Shown one piece after another: positions 11,451 through 22,863 of a stretch of DNA of 64,000 bases; position 1 is the stretch's first letter, and each line of letters starts with the position of its first letter. The notes below the pieces were generated by a model. The model saw nothing but the letters and a program-made list of their open reading frames with translations. It ran no database searches and was not told where the DNA came from. This stretch comes from Mycoplasma procyoni (GTDB taxonomy: Bacteria; Bacillota_I; Bacilli_A; Mycoplasmatales; Metamycoplasmataceae): positions 142,483-206,482 of the forward strand of contig NZ_JAFIDB010000001.1 of NCBI RefSeq assembly GCF_017052595.1, in the 5' to 3' direction. Made by a program: the position numbers and the translations under genes.

Positions 11451-14400
11451 TATTTTCCTTTCAGCAAGTAAATTGCTTTTATTTTATTTAAATTAAATCA
11501 TGCAATTACAGAAGTTACAACAAAGACAAAGATTAAGATTGCTAAAGAAATTAGCACGTGCCATCATTTAAGTGCCATCAATAATACAATCGAACTTGAT
11601 GAAATTAAGAAGGCATTAAATAGAGCGATAGCACCAATAACAAAAGGAATTGCAATTAGGGTTGAAATTATAATTAAAGGTAAATAAACACCAAAGAATA
11701 GCTTAATTTTTTCTCAGTTATTGTAACCTAAAATAGAGAAAATTGCTATATTTTTTTCGTTTTCTGTAATGATCATATTTGAGATCATAATTAAGATAAC
11801 AATTGAAACAATAAAGAGAATAATTACAGTTGCTAAAGTTAATTTAGAGACTGTTGTTGAGATGTTTTGCACAAATCCTATTTCAATATCTTTAGCATCT
11901 ACTTGTGTTGAGATTGCTTGATAAACATTTTTTGAATAAAGCTTAATAAAGTTATTTACAGCTTGTTTAATCAGCTGTGAGTGTTCTTGTTTAAAGCTTG
12001 CTTTTGTGATGTTTTCATAAGATAAATCAATGCTTGAGTCAACTTTATTGTCTTTGATTTCTCAGTTGATTAAGTCAATTACTTGCTGTTCGCTGTAGCC
12101 AGAAAGCACCAGAGAACCAACTTGAGAACCTTTTGTTGCAAAGAGTTGTGCAAAGTAATTTTCGTATTCTTCTGGAGTTTGAGGGTTGATTGTATCAGCA
12201 CCAAATCAGTATCCAGAAACTGAATAAAGTCCTGTAGATGCGATTGTTTGTTTTGGAAGTTCATCATTAGATAAAATTCCATTGAAAGCATCTGGTCCTT
12301 TTAGATCTAATAATCCTGTAAGTTTGTTTGCGACTTCTTTAGTTGTCGCAAGCTCACTATTAATATAAGTGTCAATTAGACCAATAATTCTAAATTTAGC
12401 TCTTGGAACTGCTTGATCAGAAATTTTGTTGAGATATCTTTGAGTTGAGTTTCTAATTTCAAGTTCAATTTGGTCTCCTAAATTTAGATTGTGTTTTTGT
12501 AAGAACACATAGTTAACTAATAAAGGATAGACATCGTCTTTAATTTCTGTTTTTTCTGCAACTTCTAAAAGGTTATTTTGGTATTTATCTTGAATTTGAA
12601 TGTATTTAGATTTGGTTTCATAACCATAAATTTTTAGTTGTTGTTCTGAACCAAATCCTGTTTCAATATAGCTGTAAGTTTCGTTTGTTTTGTTATCAAA
12701 CTGAACTCCGTTAAAGGCTATATAGAAATCATCTGAGTCAATTTTTGAATAAGCATCAACAAGGAATTTTCTGTATTGATCTCTGTATTGTTTTGTTGTA
12801 ATTGCTTCTTTTTGGTACTCTTTTGTTTCAGGATTGTAAGACATGTATCAGAACTTACCAATGGTTGAAACACTTGAGTCATTAATGTATTTAAAGTAAT
12901 TTTGAGGATTTTCTAAAGTTCCTACATACTCAAATTCATATTCAGAATTCTCTGTTTTTATCTTTTGAGTCTGTATATTTTGTGTTTTTTCAATCTTTTT
13001 AATAGTGTCTTCAGAAATTTTGAGTGTTCTGATTCTTTGACTATCAGGCATTGAGTTTAAAACAACATCTCATGGCGAAATTGATAAAGAAGATTCTACT
13101 TGAAGTTGTAGTGAAGCCCTTGTTAAAATGTGTGGGCTAAATTCTTCTGGATTTCCGTTTTTATCTGATTCTCCGTTTACAAGAGATCTACCAGGTCTGA
13201 AATATGAGTTGTTTTCAAGGTTAGATTCTGAAGCTTCTCCTAAAGGAACATACAGTAAGTTTTGGAGTTCGTCTTTAGAGAATTTAGAGTAAGCTCCACC
13301 TTCTTTTGTAGGCGTAATTAAGTCTAATTTGTATTTGTATTTTCTGTTTTTGTAGGTTGTATTAACTGTTGATTCAAAAATTCCATTTGAAGCAATTGAG
13401 AATAAAGAAATAAAGGTTGTTAAAACAGTTGAGATCATTAGTGACATTAATTTTCAGAATGAGTTAATTGTCAGTGAGATTCCGAATTTTGTTTTAATAT
13501 TTCTTTTTCTAAAGGCTGAAGTAATTGTTTGTGAAACTTTTCCAACACTAATTTCAGCAATTCCAGACATTAACTCAATTGGTTTTTTTCTTAGAATAAT
13601 TAAAGCAGAAACAATAACTACAAAGGATAAGATTACAAAAGGAACTAAAGTTGAAAACATAAACGGAATTAACTCAAAACTTAAGTTTTCTGTAGGAAGC
13701 GTTCAGTAACTTGAGAAACTCTGTTTTAGCGGGCTTTGAAGAATTAAACCAAGGGAATAACCGGCAATTCCTCCTAAAATCGAAGTTACAAAAGGGAACG
13801 AAATAAATGAAAAGGCAATTTTAAGTGAGCTATAACCTTGAGCCCTTAAAATACCAATTACTTTATTTCTAGTTGCTATATATCTTTTTGTAATGAAAAC
13901 TGTAGAAATTAAAACAAGAATTACAAGAATTAAAACAATGTAGAAGTTGGCAGAGTTAATTGCTAAAATCATTGAAAAAGCTGTTGAAATTCTTAGTGTT
14001 CTTTCAGGATTGATAACATCGAATTCGTCTGTAGTAAAGGCTTTTTTAACACTTGCTTCAGCATAGTTTTGTGAAATTTTAAGATTTATATCATTGTTAA
14101 ACTCTTTAGCCTGTGTTTTGTCTTTTAGTTTGACTAGATAGTAGTTTTTAATAGCGTTTCCTCTAAAGGATTCTCTTACACGGTCAAATCCGTATTTATT
14201 AACATAGACAAGACCTTGTGTTTTTGAGTTTACCTGTAAGTTTTCTTCGTTGATTACAGGGAAAATGTAGTCAATTGTTGTATCAGTTCCTACTATTAAG
14301 AATTTAGAACCATTAACATTAATTACGTATTTTTCATCTAAAGAATCAATTAGTTTGTTAAGTTCTAAATAGCTTGTTGGCAGTTTTTCTGTGTAAACAT

Positions 14401-14773
14401 TTTTACCATTTTCATTTAAGAAACTTTGATTTACTTTTGCAACAAGTGATCTGATATCTTTAAAAACAATTAATTTGTTTTCTTCTCTGATTACAGTTGC
14501 TGCATCAATAAATTTATAGAATAGATTATTAAGATTTATATCAAAGATTTTAAGATCTTTTGTTTGGTTGTTTTCTGTTGTTGAGAAGATTTTTTTGTCA
14601 AGATGACTTACAAAAGCTAAGTCCAGTGAAAGCTCGCTGCTTGAGTGATTTTCCAGTTTGTAATCATAAATTTGATCACCTAATAAAACATGGAATCTGT
14701 CTCTAATATTTTCTCTTCAGTCTTTGTTTGTTGTAATAATTTTTGAAAAATCTACAATTCTTGAATCAAGCAC
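11450..14773 (-). pseudogene. FtsX-type ABC permease, C-terminal part after in-frame stop
   Basis: 1107 codons continue in the same frame after the TAA at 14774-14776. The first codon is GTG, so translational restart is conceivable (TAAGTG), but no signal or TM segment stands at this new N-terminus. The sequence reads straight on from the upstream part. FtsX features follow: TM segment FYIVLILVILVLISTVFITKR near 13960-13860 with the NKVIGILRAQGYSS loop typical of MacB/FtsX, two more TM segments to about 13600, a second extracellular domain, and terminal TMs ending near 11500. TGA occurs throughout as Trp. The stop overlaps the ATPase start. Either the carboxy half of a disrupted gene or a separately translated subunit. 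Confidence 0.7.
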
Positions 14774-17700
14774 TTAAGTTAAGTTAGCGTTGTTTTCTTC
14801 ACCATTTTGAGCACTTGGGTTTGTTGTAAATCAAGCTGCTACTGTTGGGAAAATTACACCTTGGTAAGTTGAAGCAACAACATCAGAAAGACCTAAAGCT
14901 TGCATAATTGAGCTTTGTTGTGAGAATGTTTTTAAGACATTTTCAATGATTTCTTTTTTAGAATCATTTTCTAAAAGTTTGTTGATGTTGCTGAAACCTT
15001 TTTTAAGATAATCAAAGTATTTACTTGCTCCATGGAATTTTCTAAAGTGAGCAATTTGTGCAATTGAAGAAACAAATTGTGCTTTGTTTTTGGAAATTCA
15101 AATGGCCAGTGTTTCTTTATGTTGCTCTGTTTGTTTTGTAAATAGCTCGCTTGTAAATAGTTTATTTACTTCTTGAGCAAGCGCACTGTTTTGAGAATTG
15201 CTTGAAAAGATTTCTTGTGAAGTTTCAAAAGGTTGAAGAATTCCTCTTCCCAGTGGTTGAATATCTTGACCAAAAGCCAATGTTGCTTGTGAGAAGTTTG
15301 CTTTATTATCATATAAAGTAGTGTTGTTTAAAATTTGGTATAACTGACTTGATTTGTTGTTAACTGTATCAAAAATTAAATTAAAGGCTTCGTTGAGTTC
15401 TGCTTGTGATAGTTGTGGATTTTCTGTAATAAATTTAATTCAGAAATCATAGAAAACAAGTGAGTTGACAGCTGCTGAAAATTCAGAGGTATGAACAACA
15501 TCAGAAACAATTGCTTTTGCTTTGTCTTTAGCTTGAATTAGCGCTGTGTTTCCGCCTGCATCTTGAAAACTTTCATTAAATAAAGCATATAAATTATCAG
15601 CAATTGATAAGTTATCATTTTGTTTTATAAAGTAATTTCCTTGCTTTTTATAAGCGTTTAGCTTAAAGAAATTGATGATTGTTTTTAGTTCGTTCAGTCT
15701 CTTTAAAATCTCTGTTTTATTGTCATAAATTTCGCTATTTTTAAAGAGGTTTTTCTTGATGAAAGCAATGTCGGAATTATCTAAAACAAAGGAATTTTGT
15801 GTTATTTTAGAAATTAATTGGTCTGTTTTTGTTTCAAGATCTTCATAGTTTGCATAAGAAAGAATTTCAAGGTTTTGCAAGCTAAATAAATCTAGTTTTT
15901 GATCATCTTTGTCAGGTACAGAATAATAAACAGTGAAAGCGCCTTCGTATTTTGTTTTCCCTGAAAGATTTAAAATACTTTTAATAGCATTATTCACCTG
16001 AACTCTTGTGTTAGAGTCTTTGAATAAAGCAGCAATAAAAGAAACTGCAAGTTCTGTGTTTTTGAGTGTTTTTGTAACAAAAGTTACTTTTTGAGGGTTC
16101 TTGGAGTTTGCTACAGTTTTATAACCTTCAAAGTATGTGTTATTTAAAGATGTTTCTACAACTGATAAGAGTTGTTTTTTATCAAAATTGTTGATTAATG
16201 TTTTAATCCCTTCTTTGACATTTGAGAAGTTTAGTTCTGTTTTTGTAAGATCTTTGTTTGCATTAATCTTATTAAAAATTTCTTTTAGTGTGTTTGTTAG
16301 TTGGTCTTTGATTTTTGATTGAGCATAATTTTTAATTAGTTGATTAAAGATTATCCCTTTGTATCTGTTTTCTGAGTTGTCATATAGTGTTGAAAATAAA
16401 GAATCGAAATTGATTTGATCAACAATTTTAATTGCCCCTTGTTTAAAGGTGTCATAATTAATTGATTTTAATAAAGGAACAACTAAGTCAGCTTGCCCGA
16501 AGTAGTAATAAGCTTTAAGTTCTGAATTTTCTTGTGTATCTCATTTTTGAATGTATCAGTTATGAACTTCGCTTAAAAACTGTTTAAAATCGAAGGAATC
16601 AACCATTATTCTAATTCCTTCTAGAAACTCAATAGGACTGTTTATTGTTGTTTTTAGATAATTTAGAGGGGCAATTTCGATTAGGTTTTTTCAGAATGAA
16701 AGTCCGAAATTATCAAGCATTTTTCCGAGTTTTTCAAACTCTTCAAAGAAATAATCTTTTTGTTCTTGAAGTGTTGGTTTTAGAGAGATTTTTTCTTTGA
16801 TTTTGGAAATGAAATCACTGATAATATCGTTTAAGAAACCATCATTATTTTGGTTAGTTGCAATATAAAGAGTTTCAAAAATCATTTTTTGCATTAAAGC
16901 AAAGTCGTTTTTACCGTTAATAAAGATTTGGTAGTATCCTGTTTCAGCTCAAGCTTGCTCCATTGCACTTAAAAGTTTTTCGATGTTTTCAAGTTGAATG
17001 TAGTGTTCTGAAATTAAGTCACTATTTACAATAGCTTTTTTGATGCTATCAGTTAAGCTTTTAATTGTTTTATTTGTCTCAATTTCTTTTAAAAGTTCTG
17101 ATGAAGGAGTTCTGTATAAAAATGGCACAGAGTATGAGTTTGAGAATTCATCATTTTCTTTAAATCAACCATTTTGTCCAATTTTAGCATCTAAAATTAA
17201 GTCGTTTGAAGCAATGAATTCATTAAGTTCATAGATGCTTAAAGATGATTTTGTTTTGTAATAAAAAGGTTCTCAATTTTCGTTATTTTTTACGAAAATA
17301 CTGTAATTTCCTTTATTTTCGCCTAAAGCATACTCTAAAGAAGGGGTTGTTTTAGACTTTAAAATTACTACTTTTTTATTTGTTTCTTCAGTTTCAAAGA
17401 TTGAGTCTTTATCTTTGTACATTATATTGATAAACTCAATTCTTGGATCAATAAAGTTTTTATTAGGTACATAACCTTGGAAGATTGCTGCAATTATTTG
17501 AGTTGAAAAATCAACATTAATTTCGTTTTTTTGGATTGAAGTATCTTCAGGTAAAAATAGGTTACTTTTTTGTAAAGTTTCATTAAAAAGCTTACCAACG
17601 TTTTGTGCCTGATTTTCTCTGTATAAATCATTAGAAATACCAGAATCAATGAATTGGTAGATTTTGTTTTCTCCAGTTGAATCGTTGATTGAGTTAACTG

Positions 17701-19246
17701 TAATAAACTTTCTTTCCCCAATTTCTAAAACTCTTTTGTCTTCGTTTATGTCTTTATAAATAGCTTCTTTTACTGTTTGACTAACAGCGTTTTTTAGTTT
17801 TAGATAACTCAATTCAACTATGTCACTGTTAGATAGTTGATAGAGTTGCTCATTTGTAAGCTCTCTAATGTTTAATTCATTTCCGAGGTTTTCTAAATCC
17901 TTTATAAAAACTGTTTTTGAAGGGTCTTTTTTGTCTTTGAGTTCAATCACTAAATCATCTTTAGAAAGTCTTTGTGAGATTGTTTTAGATTGATTTTTAG
18001 CATCTGTTGTAACTATTTCTTTTTGTCAAAAACTTAAGGACTCAATTTTAGTAAACTCTTGTGGTTGTTCTTCTTTTAGTCTTTTTAAATAGATTGAAAA
18101 GGCGTTTGAGAATCTGTGTTTGTCAGAAATATCATAAAGTTTATAAGTAACTTTTTTGTATTTGATTTCAGTTGAAGTTGTAGAAATTCAAGCTTTATTT
18201 AGTTTGTATGTATTTGCTTTTGCAAAAGAAAAAGTTTGCGGAAATTCTACAGAATAATCATTTGCAATTGAAAGATTTTTAATAACTGGTGATGTGTTAT
18301 TTGAAACTTTCATTTTTCCTTCAGGCTTATAAACTGTGTTATAGTTTCAGGCAATGGTTGGTTGAGCTCATTGTGCTATGTCATCTCAATTAAAAAGATC
18401 GGAAGAATAATCTCTTCTTCTAATAATTTTTCAAGAAGATCCATTTCTTTCAAAACCTAAAATTCTTGCTGTATCTTCTTCAGAAACTAAATAAAGTAAA
18501 CCAAAATTATCTCAAGTATTAATTTTAGCAGCATCAAAAGTTGCCTCACGTGTTTCAACATTTATAGCAAGTCTATTGATGGCAGAAACCTGACCATCAG
18601 AACCAGCATTAAACAGACCTCCGACTTCCCCTCTAGAAACTATTGTAACAACATCATTTAGTGTGTATTGTTTGTCTAAAACTATAGTAGAATCCTTTTT
18701 TAAAGTAACAACTGATTTAGCTTCTGTATATGAACCATCTGCATTTAGTTTGTATTTTTTAAAGAGTTTTGTTTTGTCTTTAAGGACACTAAAAGTTGCA
18801 TTAGCTAAATCGTAACTAAATTCTTTTTTGCTGAGATCATAGGTGTTTTTGTTAATTTCGTATTGCACCTTAAATTCATTTGCACTAATATAAAAGTTAC
18901 CTTCTTCTCCTTGAATTCCAAGTTCAGAAAGCTTAATGAAGTTTGATGGCAGTCTTAAATTTGTGTTTGAAATAACTTCATTATTAGCAATAGTATATTC
19001 ATTTTCTTGTGATTTATAATAAATGCTATTTTTATTAGAATTAGCAAAGTTGATATCTAAATCCACAGTAGAATCGTGTAGTTTAGATACCTGACTATAT
19101 CTATCAACCTCTCTTCTAAAAGATTCTTTAACACTAAAAAGAAGTGAAAAAACTCCTGTAGTCAAAAAAAGTAAAATAGATAAACTTATAACGGTAATTT
19201 TGTTTTTAGAAAGTGATTTAAAAATTTCTTTTAATAACTTAAACAA
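14774..19246 (-). pseudogene. Giant FtsX-type ABC permease, N-terminal part ending at in-frame TAA
   Basis: 1490 aa. Starts at TTG (19246-19244) with a strong AGGAGG six bases upstream; no in-frame ATG fits. The N-terminus MFKLLKEIFKSLSKNKITV is followed by one TM segment (VISLSILLFLTTGVFSLLF), then a very long extracellular region rich in Asn, Lys, Ser and Thr. It ends at TAA 14774-14776, after ...NGEENNANLT. Together with the downstream part the protein would be about 2598 aa, in line with the very large permeases paired with MacB-like ATPases in mycoplasmas. A single C-to-T change (CAA to TAA) would explain the stop. Many TGA = Trp codons. Confidence 0.72.
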
Positions 19247-19335
19247 AGCAAACCTCCTGTTAATAAATATTTTTAAATTATATACTAAAATCGCTTAAGT
19301 GTTATTTTTTAGGCCTTTTGGCACAAAAAAATATA

Positions 19336-19363
19336 TAAAAAATATCAGGTTGCCCTGATATTT
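19336..19363 (-). terminator. Terminator of rplK-rplA operon
   Basis: Hairpin AAATATCAGG-TTGC-CCTGATATTT with a T-rich tail on the minus strand, 5 nt below the rplA stop. Confidence 0.88.
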
Positions 19364-19367
19364 GTTA

Positions 19368-20057
19368 TTAATCAAATTTGATTTTGATTGATGGCCCCAT
19401 TGTTGATGAAACTGTTAGGTTTAAGATGTAAGCACCTTTAACAACGCTTGGTTTTAATTTCTTAATTAATGAAATTAATGTTTGAGCGTTTTCTGCTAAA
19501 GCTTGAGTTGACATTGATGTTTTCCCGATTAATGAGTGAACAATACCTGATTTGTCAGCTCTATAGTTAGCTTTTCCTTTTTTGATTTCTTCAACTGCTT
19601 TTGCAGGAGTTGGAGTAACAGTTCCTGTTTTAGGGTTAGGCATTAATCCTTTAGGCCCAAGTTTTTTTCCGTATTTTCCTAAAACTGGCATCATTTTTGG
19701 ATCAACTACCATTACATCAAAATCGAATAAATCATTTTTAAGCGCTTCTTCTAATTCTCCAGTTGTGTAAACTAAGTCAGCTCCTGCTTCTTTAGATGAT
19801 TTTTGCATTTCTGGGTTATCTGTAGCAACTAATACTCTAACTGTTTTTCCTGTACCGTGTGGTAGAACAACAGCTCCTCTTAATTGTTGGTCAGCTTTTC
19901 TTGTGTCAAGGTTTAATCTAATAGCTAAATCTACTGAAGCATCAAATTTTGCATAAGAAGTTTTCTTTACAAGTTCCATTGCTTCTTCTAATGTGTAAAC
20001 TCTGTCTTTTTCAACAAGAGCTTTAGCACTTTGAAGTTTTTTACCAATTTTTCTCAT
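19368..20057 (-). CDS. rplA: Ribosomal protein L1 (uL1)
   Basis: 229 aa. L1 builds the L1 stalk at the E site of the 50S subunit and in many bacteria represses its own operon. Conserved L1 blocks: VDLAIRLNLDTRKADQQLRG, VVLPHGTGK, DPKMMPVLGKYGKKLGPKGL, MPNPKTGTVT and YRADKSGIVHSLIGK. I chose the ATG at 20057, one base after the rplK stop. A GTG at 20072 would extend it by five residues but lies inside rplK. A GAAAGTGAAG stretch in the end of rplK may serve as its RBS. No TGA codons occur in it. Confidence 0.97.
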   Translation of the reverse strand: MRKIGKKLQSAKALVEKDRVYTLEEAMELVKKTSYAKFDASVDLAIRLNLDTRKADQQLRGAVVLPHGTGKTVRVLVATDNPEMQKSSKEAGADLVYTTGELEEALKNDLFDFDVMVVDPKMMPVLGKYGKKLGPKGLMPNPKTGTVTPTPAKAVEEIKKGKANYRADKSGIVHSLIGKTSMSTQALAENAQTLISLIKKLKPSVVKGAYILNLTVSSTMGPSIKIKFD

Positions 20058-20058
20058 A

Positions 20059-20640
20059 TTAATTTTCTTCACTTTCTGCTTTTTCTGTAATTACTTCTGC
20101 TTCTTGGAATCCTTTGTTTTCTGCTGCTGATTTAGCATCTTCTTCTAATTTAGCTGCTTTTGCGTTTGCAACAGCTTCTGCTTTAGCTGCTGAGTTAGCT
20201 GCTTTTTTAGCTGCAGCAACGTCATCTCATCCTTCCACAAGAACACCCATGTTTTTAGCAGTTCCAGCGATTGTAGCCATAGCTTTATCAACTGAATCTG
20301 TGTTTAAGTCAACTAATTTGTATTCCGCAATTTCTCTTAATTGTTGTAATGAAATTGTTGCAACAATTTTTGTTTTTGAGTTTGAAGAACCTGATTGAAT
20401 TTTAGCTGCTTGTTTAATTTTGTATGAAGCTGGTGATGTAAATAATTTAAAATCAAATGATTTATCTTTGTAAATTGTAATTGCGACAGGAACTGGTTCA
20501 CTTCCTCTGTCTCTTGTTTGGTCGTTAAATTGTTTTGTAAATTCAGGCATAACAATACCTAAACCTGCTAAAGCTGGTCCTGGTTTTGCTTGTCCGGCAT
20601 TAAATTGCAATTTAGCAACACGTACTATTTCTTTTGCCAT
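20059..20640 (-). CDS. rplK: Ribosomal protein L11 (uL11) with C-terminal extension
   Basis: 193 aa against about 141 in most bacteria. L11 forms the GTPase-associated centre with 23S rRNA. Conserved parts include VAKLQFNAGQAKPGPALAG, PVAITIYKDKSF and TIAGTAKNMGVLVEG. After the normal end, a TGA read as Trp leads into about 50 extra residues rich in Ala, Lys and Glu (DDVAAAKKAANSAAKAEAVA...), probably helical or disordered. AAAGGA stands upstream of the ATG. The 5' leader contains a small hairpin (GCAATAT-AA-ATATTGC, about 20692-20707) of unknown meaning. First gene of the rplK-rplA operon. Confidence 0.96.
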
Positions 20641-20837
20641 GCGAGCATCCTTTCTAATCTCTTGGTGGTATTAACGATTTTCTCTTCCACTGAGGCAATA
20701 TAAATATTGCTTTTAAATTCTACTACATTTTTGTTTTTTTAGAAGCATATAATCGTTTTTTGACTAAATTTTAAAATTATTAAAGGGAATAATCTATTTT
20801 AAGGTGATTTTGAAGTAAAATTTAATAGAGGTAATAA

Positions 20838-22304
20838 ATGTCAATTATAGATAAAAAATTTTTAGAAATATTAGTCAAAGAGTTGAGGCTACTAACAAAA
20901 GAAAACGAATGAGTTGAATTTAAAGTAAATAATGTAGAACCATTTTTAATTGGAGAATACATTTCTGCACTAAGCAATTCTGTAGCTCTTTTAAAGAGAA
21001 ATAAAGGATATTTGATTTGAGGAATCAATGATATTACTCATGAAATTGTTGGAACTTCATTTGATTATAGAAATGCTAAAAAAGGTTCTGAAAACCTTGA
21101 ACTCTGACTAACAAGAATGTTAACTCCAAAAATAAATTTCGAATTTCACGATATTTTTATTGAAGATAAAAAAGTTGTTATTTTAATAATTGATCCTGCT
21201 TCTGGACAACCTACTCAATTTGAAGGAAAAGAATTCATAAGAATCGGAAGTTCTAAAAAACCACTAAAAGACTTTCCTGAAAAAGAGAAAAAATTGTGAA
21301 AAGTTTTTGATAATGAAGTGGAAGAATTAAAAATAGCAAAACACAATAATAACTTTGAAGATCTTAAATTTTTTCTTGATATTGAAAATTATTATAAAAA
21401 AATTAATCACCCATTGCCAGAAAATAAAGACAAAATTATCGATGACTTGATTAATGAAAAATTCATTAAAAAATCTGATGCAAATCTTTATGACATAACG
21501 AATATGGGAGCGCTTTTAATTGCAAAAAATATAAAAGATTTTGAATATCTAAATCACAAAGATGTAAGAGTTATTTGATACAAAGGAAATAACAAATTAG
21601 AAACAATAAGAGAAAGAAATTTTACACAAGGATATGCATTGTCATATGAAGAAATAATAGAATATATTATGACGATAATTCCTCAACAAGAAGTTATTGA
21701 AAATGGTATAAGAATTTCAACTACTTCTTATCCAAGAATTGCAATTAGAGAAATCGTTTCAAATCTTTTAATTCATCAATCAATTGAGCAAAAGGGAACA
21801 AACCCTATGATCGAAGTATTTGAAAATAGAATTGAATTTTCAAATGCAGGTTCTCTATTAATAAGTGTAGATAGAATAATCGACAGTGTTCCTGTTTCAA
21901 GAAATGAAAATATTGCTGGCTTTATGCATAAGTGTGGTATCTGCGAAGAACGTGGAAGTGGTTATGATAAAATTCTTTTTGAAACAATTAAAGAGAGAAT
22001 GATGGCTCCAAAAATCGAAAATCAAGATGACAAATTTACAAAAGTAACTTTATTTTCTAAAATCCCTTTTGACTTAATGTCTAAGGAAGATAAAATAAGA
22101 ACATGTTATATGTTTGTGTGTTTATCTTACATTATGGAAAATAAGGCAATAACTAATAATTCAGTAAGAGAGACATTTGGTCTTGATGAAAAAGATAAGT
22201 ATAAAATATCGAGAATTTTAAAGGATTTAGTTGACTTACAACTTATAAAAATAATTGATAACAATGCACCAAAACACACTAAGTACATCCCTTTTTGAGC
22301 TTAA
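20838..22304 (+). CDS. AlbA_2 / HATPase_c_4 regulator-like protein (COG2865 type)
   Basis: 488 aa. The N-terminal AlbA_2 (Schlafen-like) domain is marked by ENEWVEFKVN near residue 20 and LIWGINDITHEIVGTSF near residue 58. A GHKL-type ATP-binding region follows (IREIVSNLLIHQSIEQKG, EVFENRIEFSNAGSL, EERGSGYDKI), and the C-terminus resembles a winged helix (NNSVRETFGLDEKDKYKISR). Proteins of this build are described as putative transcriptional regulators and are common in accessory regions; true function is unknown. TGA codons are Trp. No strong SD: AGAGGTAATAA precedes the ATG. It is followed by a repeat-rich block that could hold its binding sites. Confidence 0.8.
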
Positions 22305-22323
22305 GTCCTAAAAATGGTTCATT

Positions 22324-22800
22324 TTAAGTTGCGGTAAGTTGCAAAATTGCTGTTTTTAGCAAGATTAAAAATTTTAAAACCCCTATAAATAGGGATTTTT
22401 TATTTTTTGAAGTTCAATTTTAACTTGCAGTAAGTTGCGCAAGTTAAAAATTTAAGCCTTTTTTTGATGATTTTTAGTCGATTTTTAGTTTAAGTTGCAA
22501 ATAGTACTATTTTTCAAAAATGCCTATTTATAGGGATTTTTTTAAAATGCTTACTTTTATGTGCGATTAAAACAGTGTTTTTTAGTGAAAAAATGCAAAA
22601 ATAAGGGAGTTTAAGTTGCGGTAAGTTGCAAAATTGCTGTTTTTAGCAGAATTTAAAAATTAGAAAGTCCTATAAATAGGGATTTTTAATTTTTGAAACT
22701 GAGAATTTAACTTGCGGTAAGTTGCGCAAGTTAAAATTTTAGGGCTTTTTTGGGCTGTTTTTTCTCAATTTTAAGTTTAAGTTGCAATAAGTGGTGCTAC
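22324..22800. repeat. Imperfect direct repeat with 287-bp period
   Basis: Two copies of a roughly 190-bp unit begin at about 22324 and 22611. AAGTTGC occurs at 22326, 22336, 22432, 22492 and again at 22613, 22623, 22719, 22779: every pair is exactly 287 bp apart. Inside each unit lie TAAGTTGCGGTAAGTTGC, a hairpin AACTTGC...GCAAGTT, and a CCTATAAATAGG hairpin followed by T-runs. A third such hairpin (CCTATTTATAGG) lies at about 22522. No ORF of note covers the block. Function unknown. Confidence 0.8.
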
Positions 22801-22828
22801 TGAAAATTTGCTTTGTTTTAAGCTTAAA

Positions 22829-22856
22829 CAAAAAGAACAGAAATATTTCTGTTCTT
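22829..22856 (-). terminator. Terminator of gyrB
   Basis: Perfect hairpin AAGAACAGAAAT/ATTTCTGTTCTT with T-run on the minus strand, 8 nt below the gyrB stop. Confidence 0.88.
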
Positions 22857-22863
22857 GAAATTA

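Noticed and set aside
20058..20072. GTG start for rplA five codons upstream
   Set aside because: It lies inside rplK; the ATG one base after the rplK stop fits L1 length and operon layout better.
20114..20398. Plus-strand Ala-rich ORF across rplK
   Set aside because: Antisense shadow of the Ala/Lys-rich L11 tail; no RBS.
22324..22800. Possible CRISPR array from the AAGTTGC repeats
   Set aside because: Spacing is irregular (10, 96, 60 bp), motifs are 7-10 bp, the units are duplicated with their spacers, and no cas genes are nearby.
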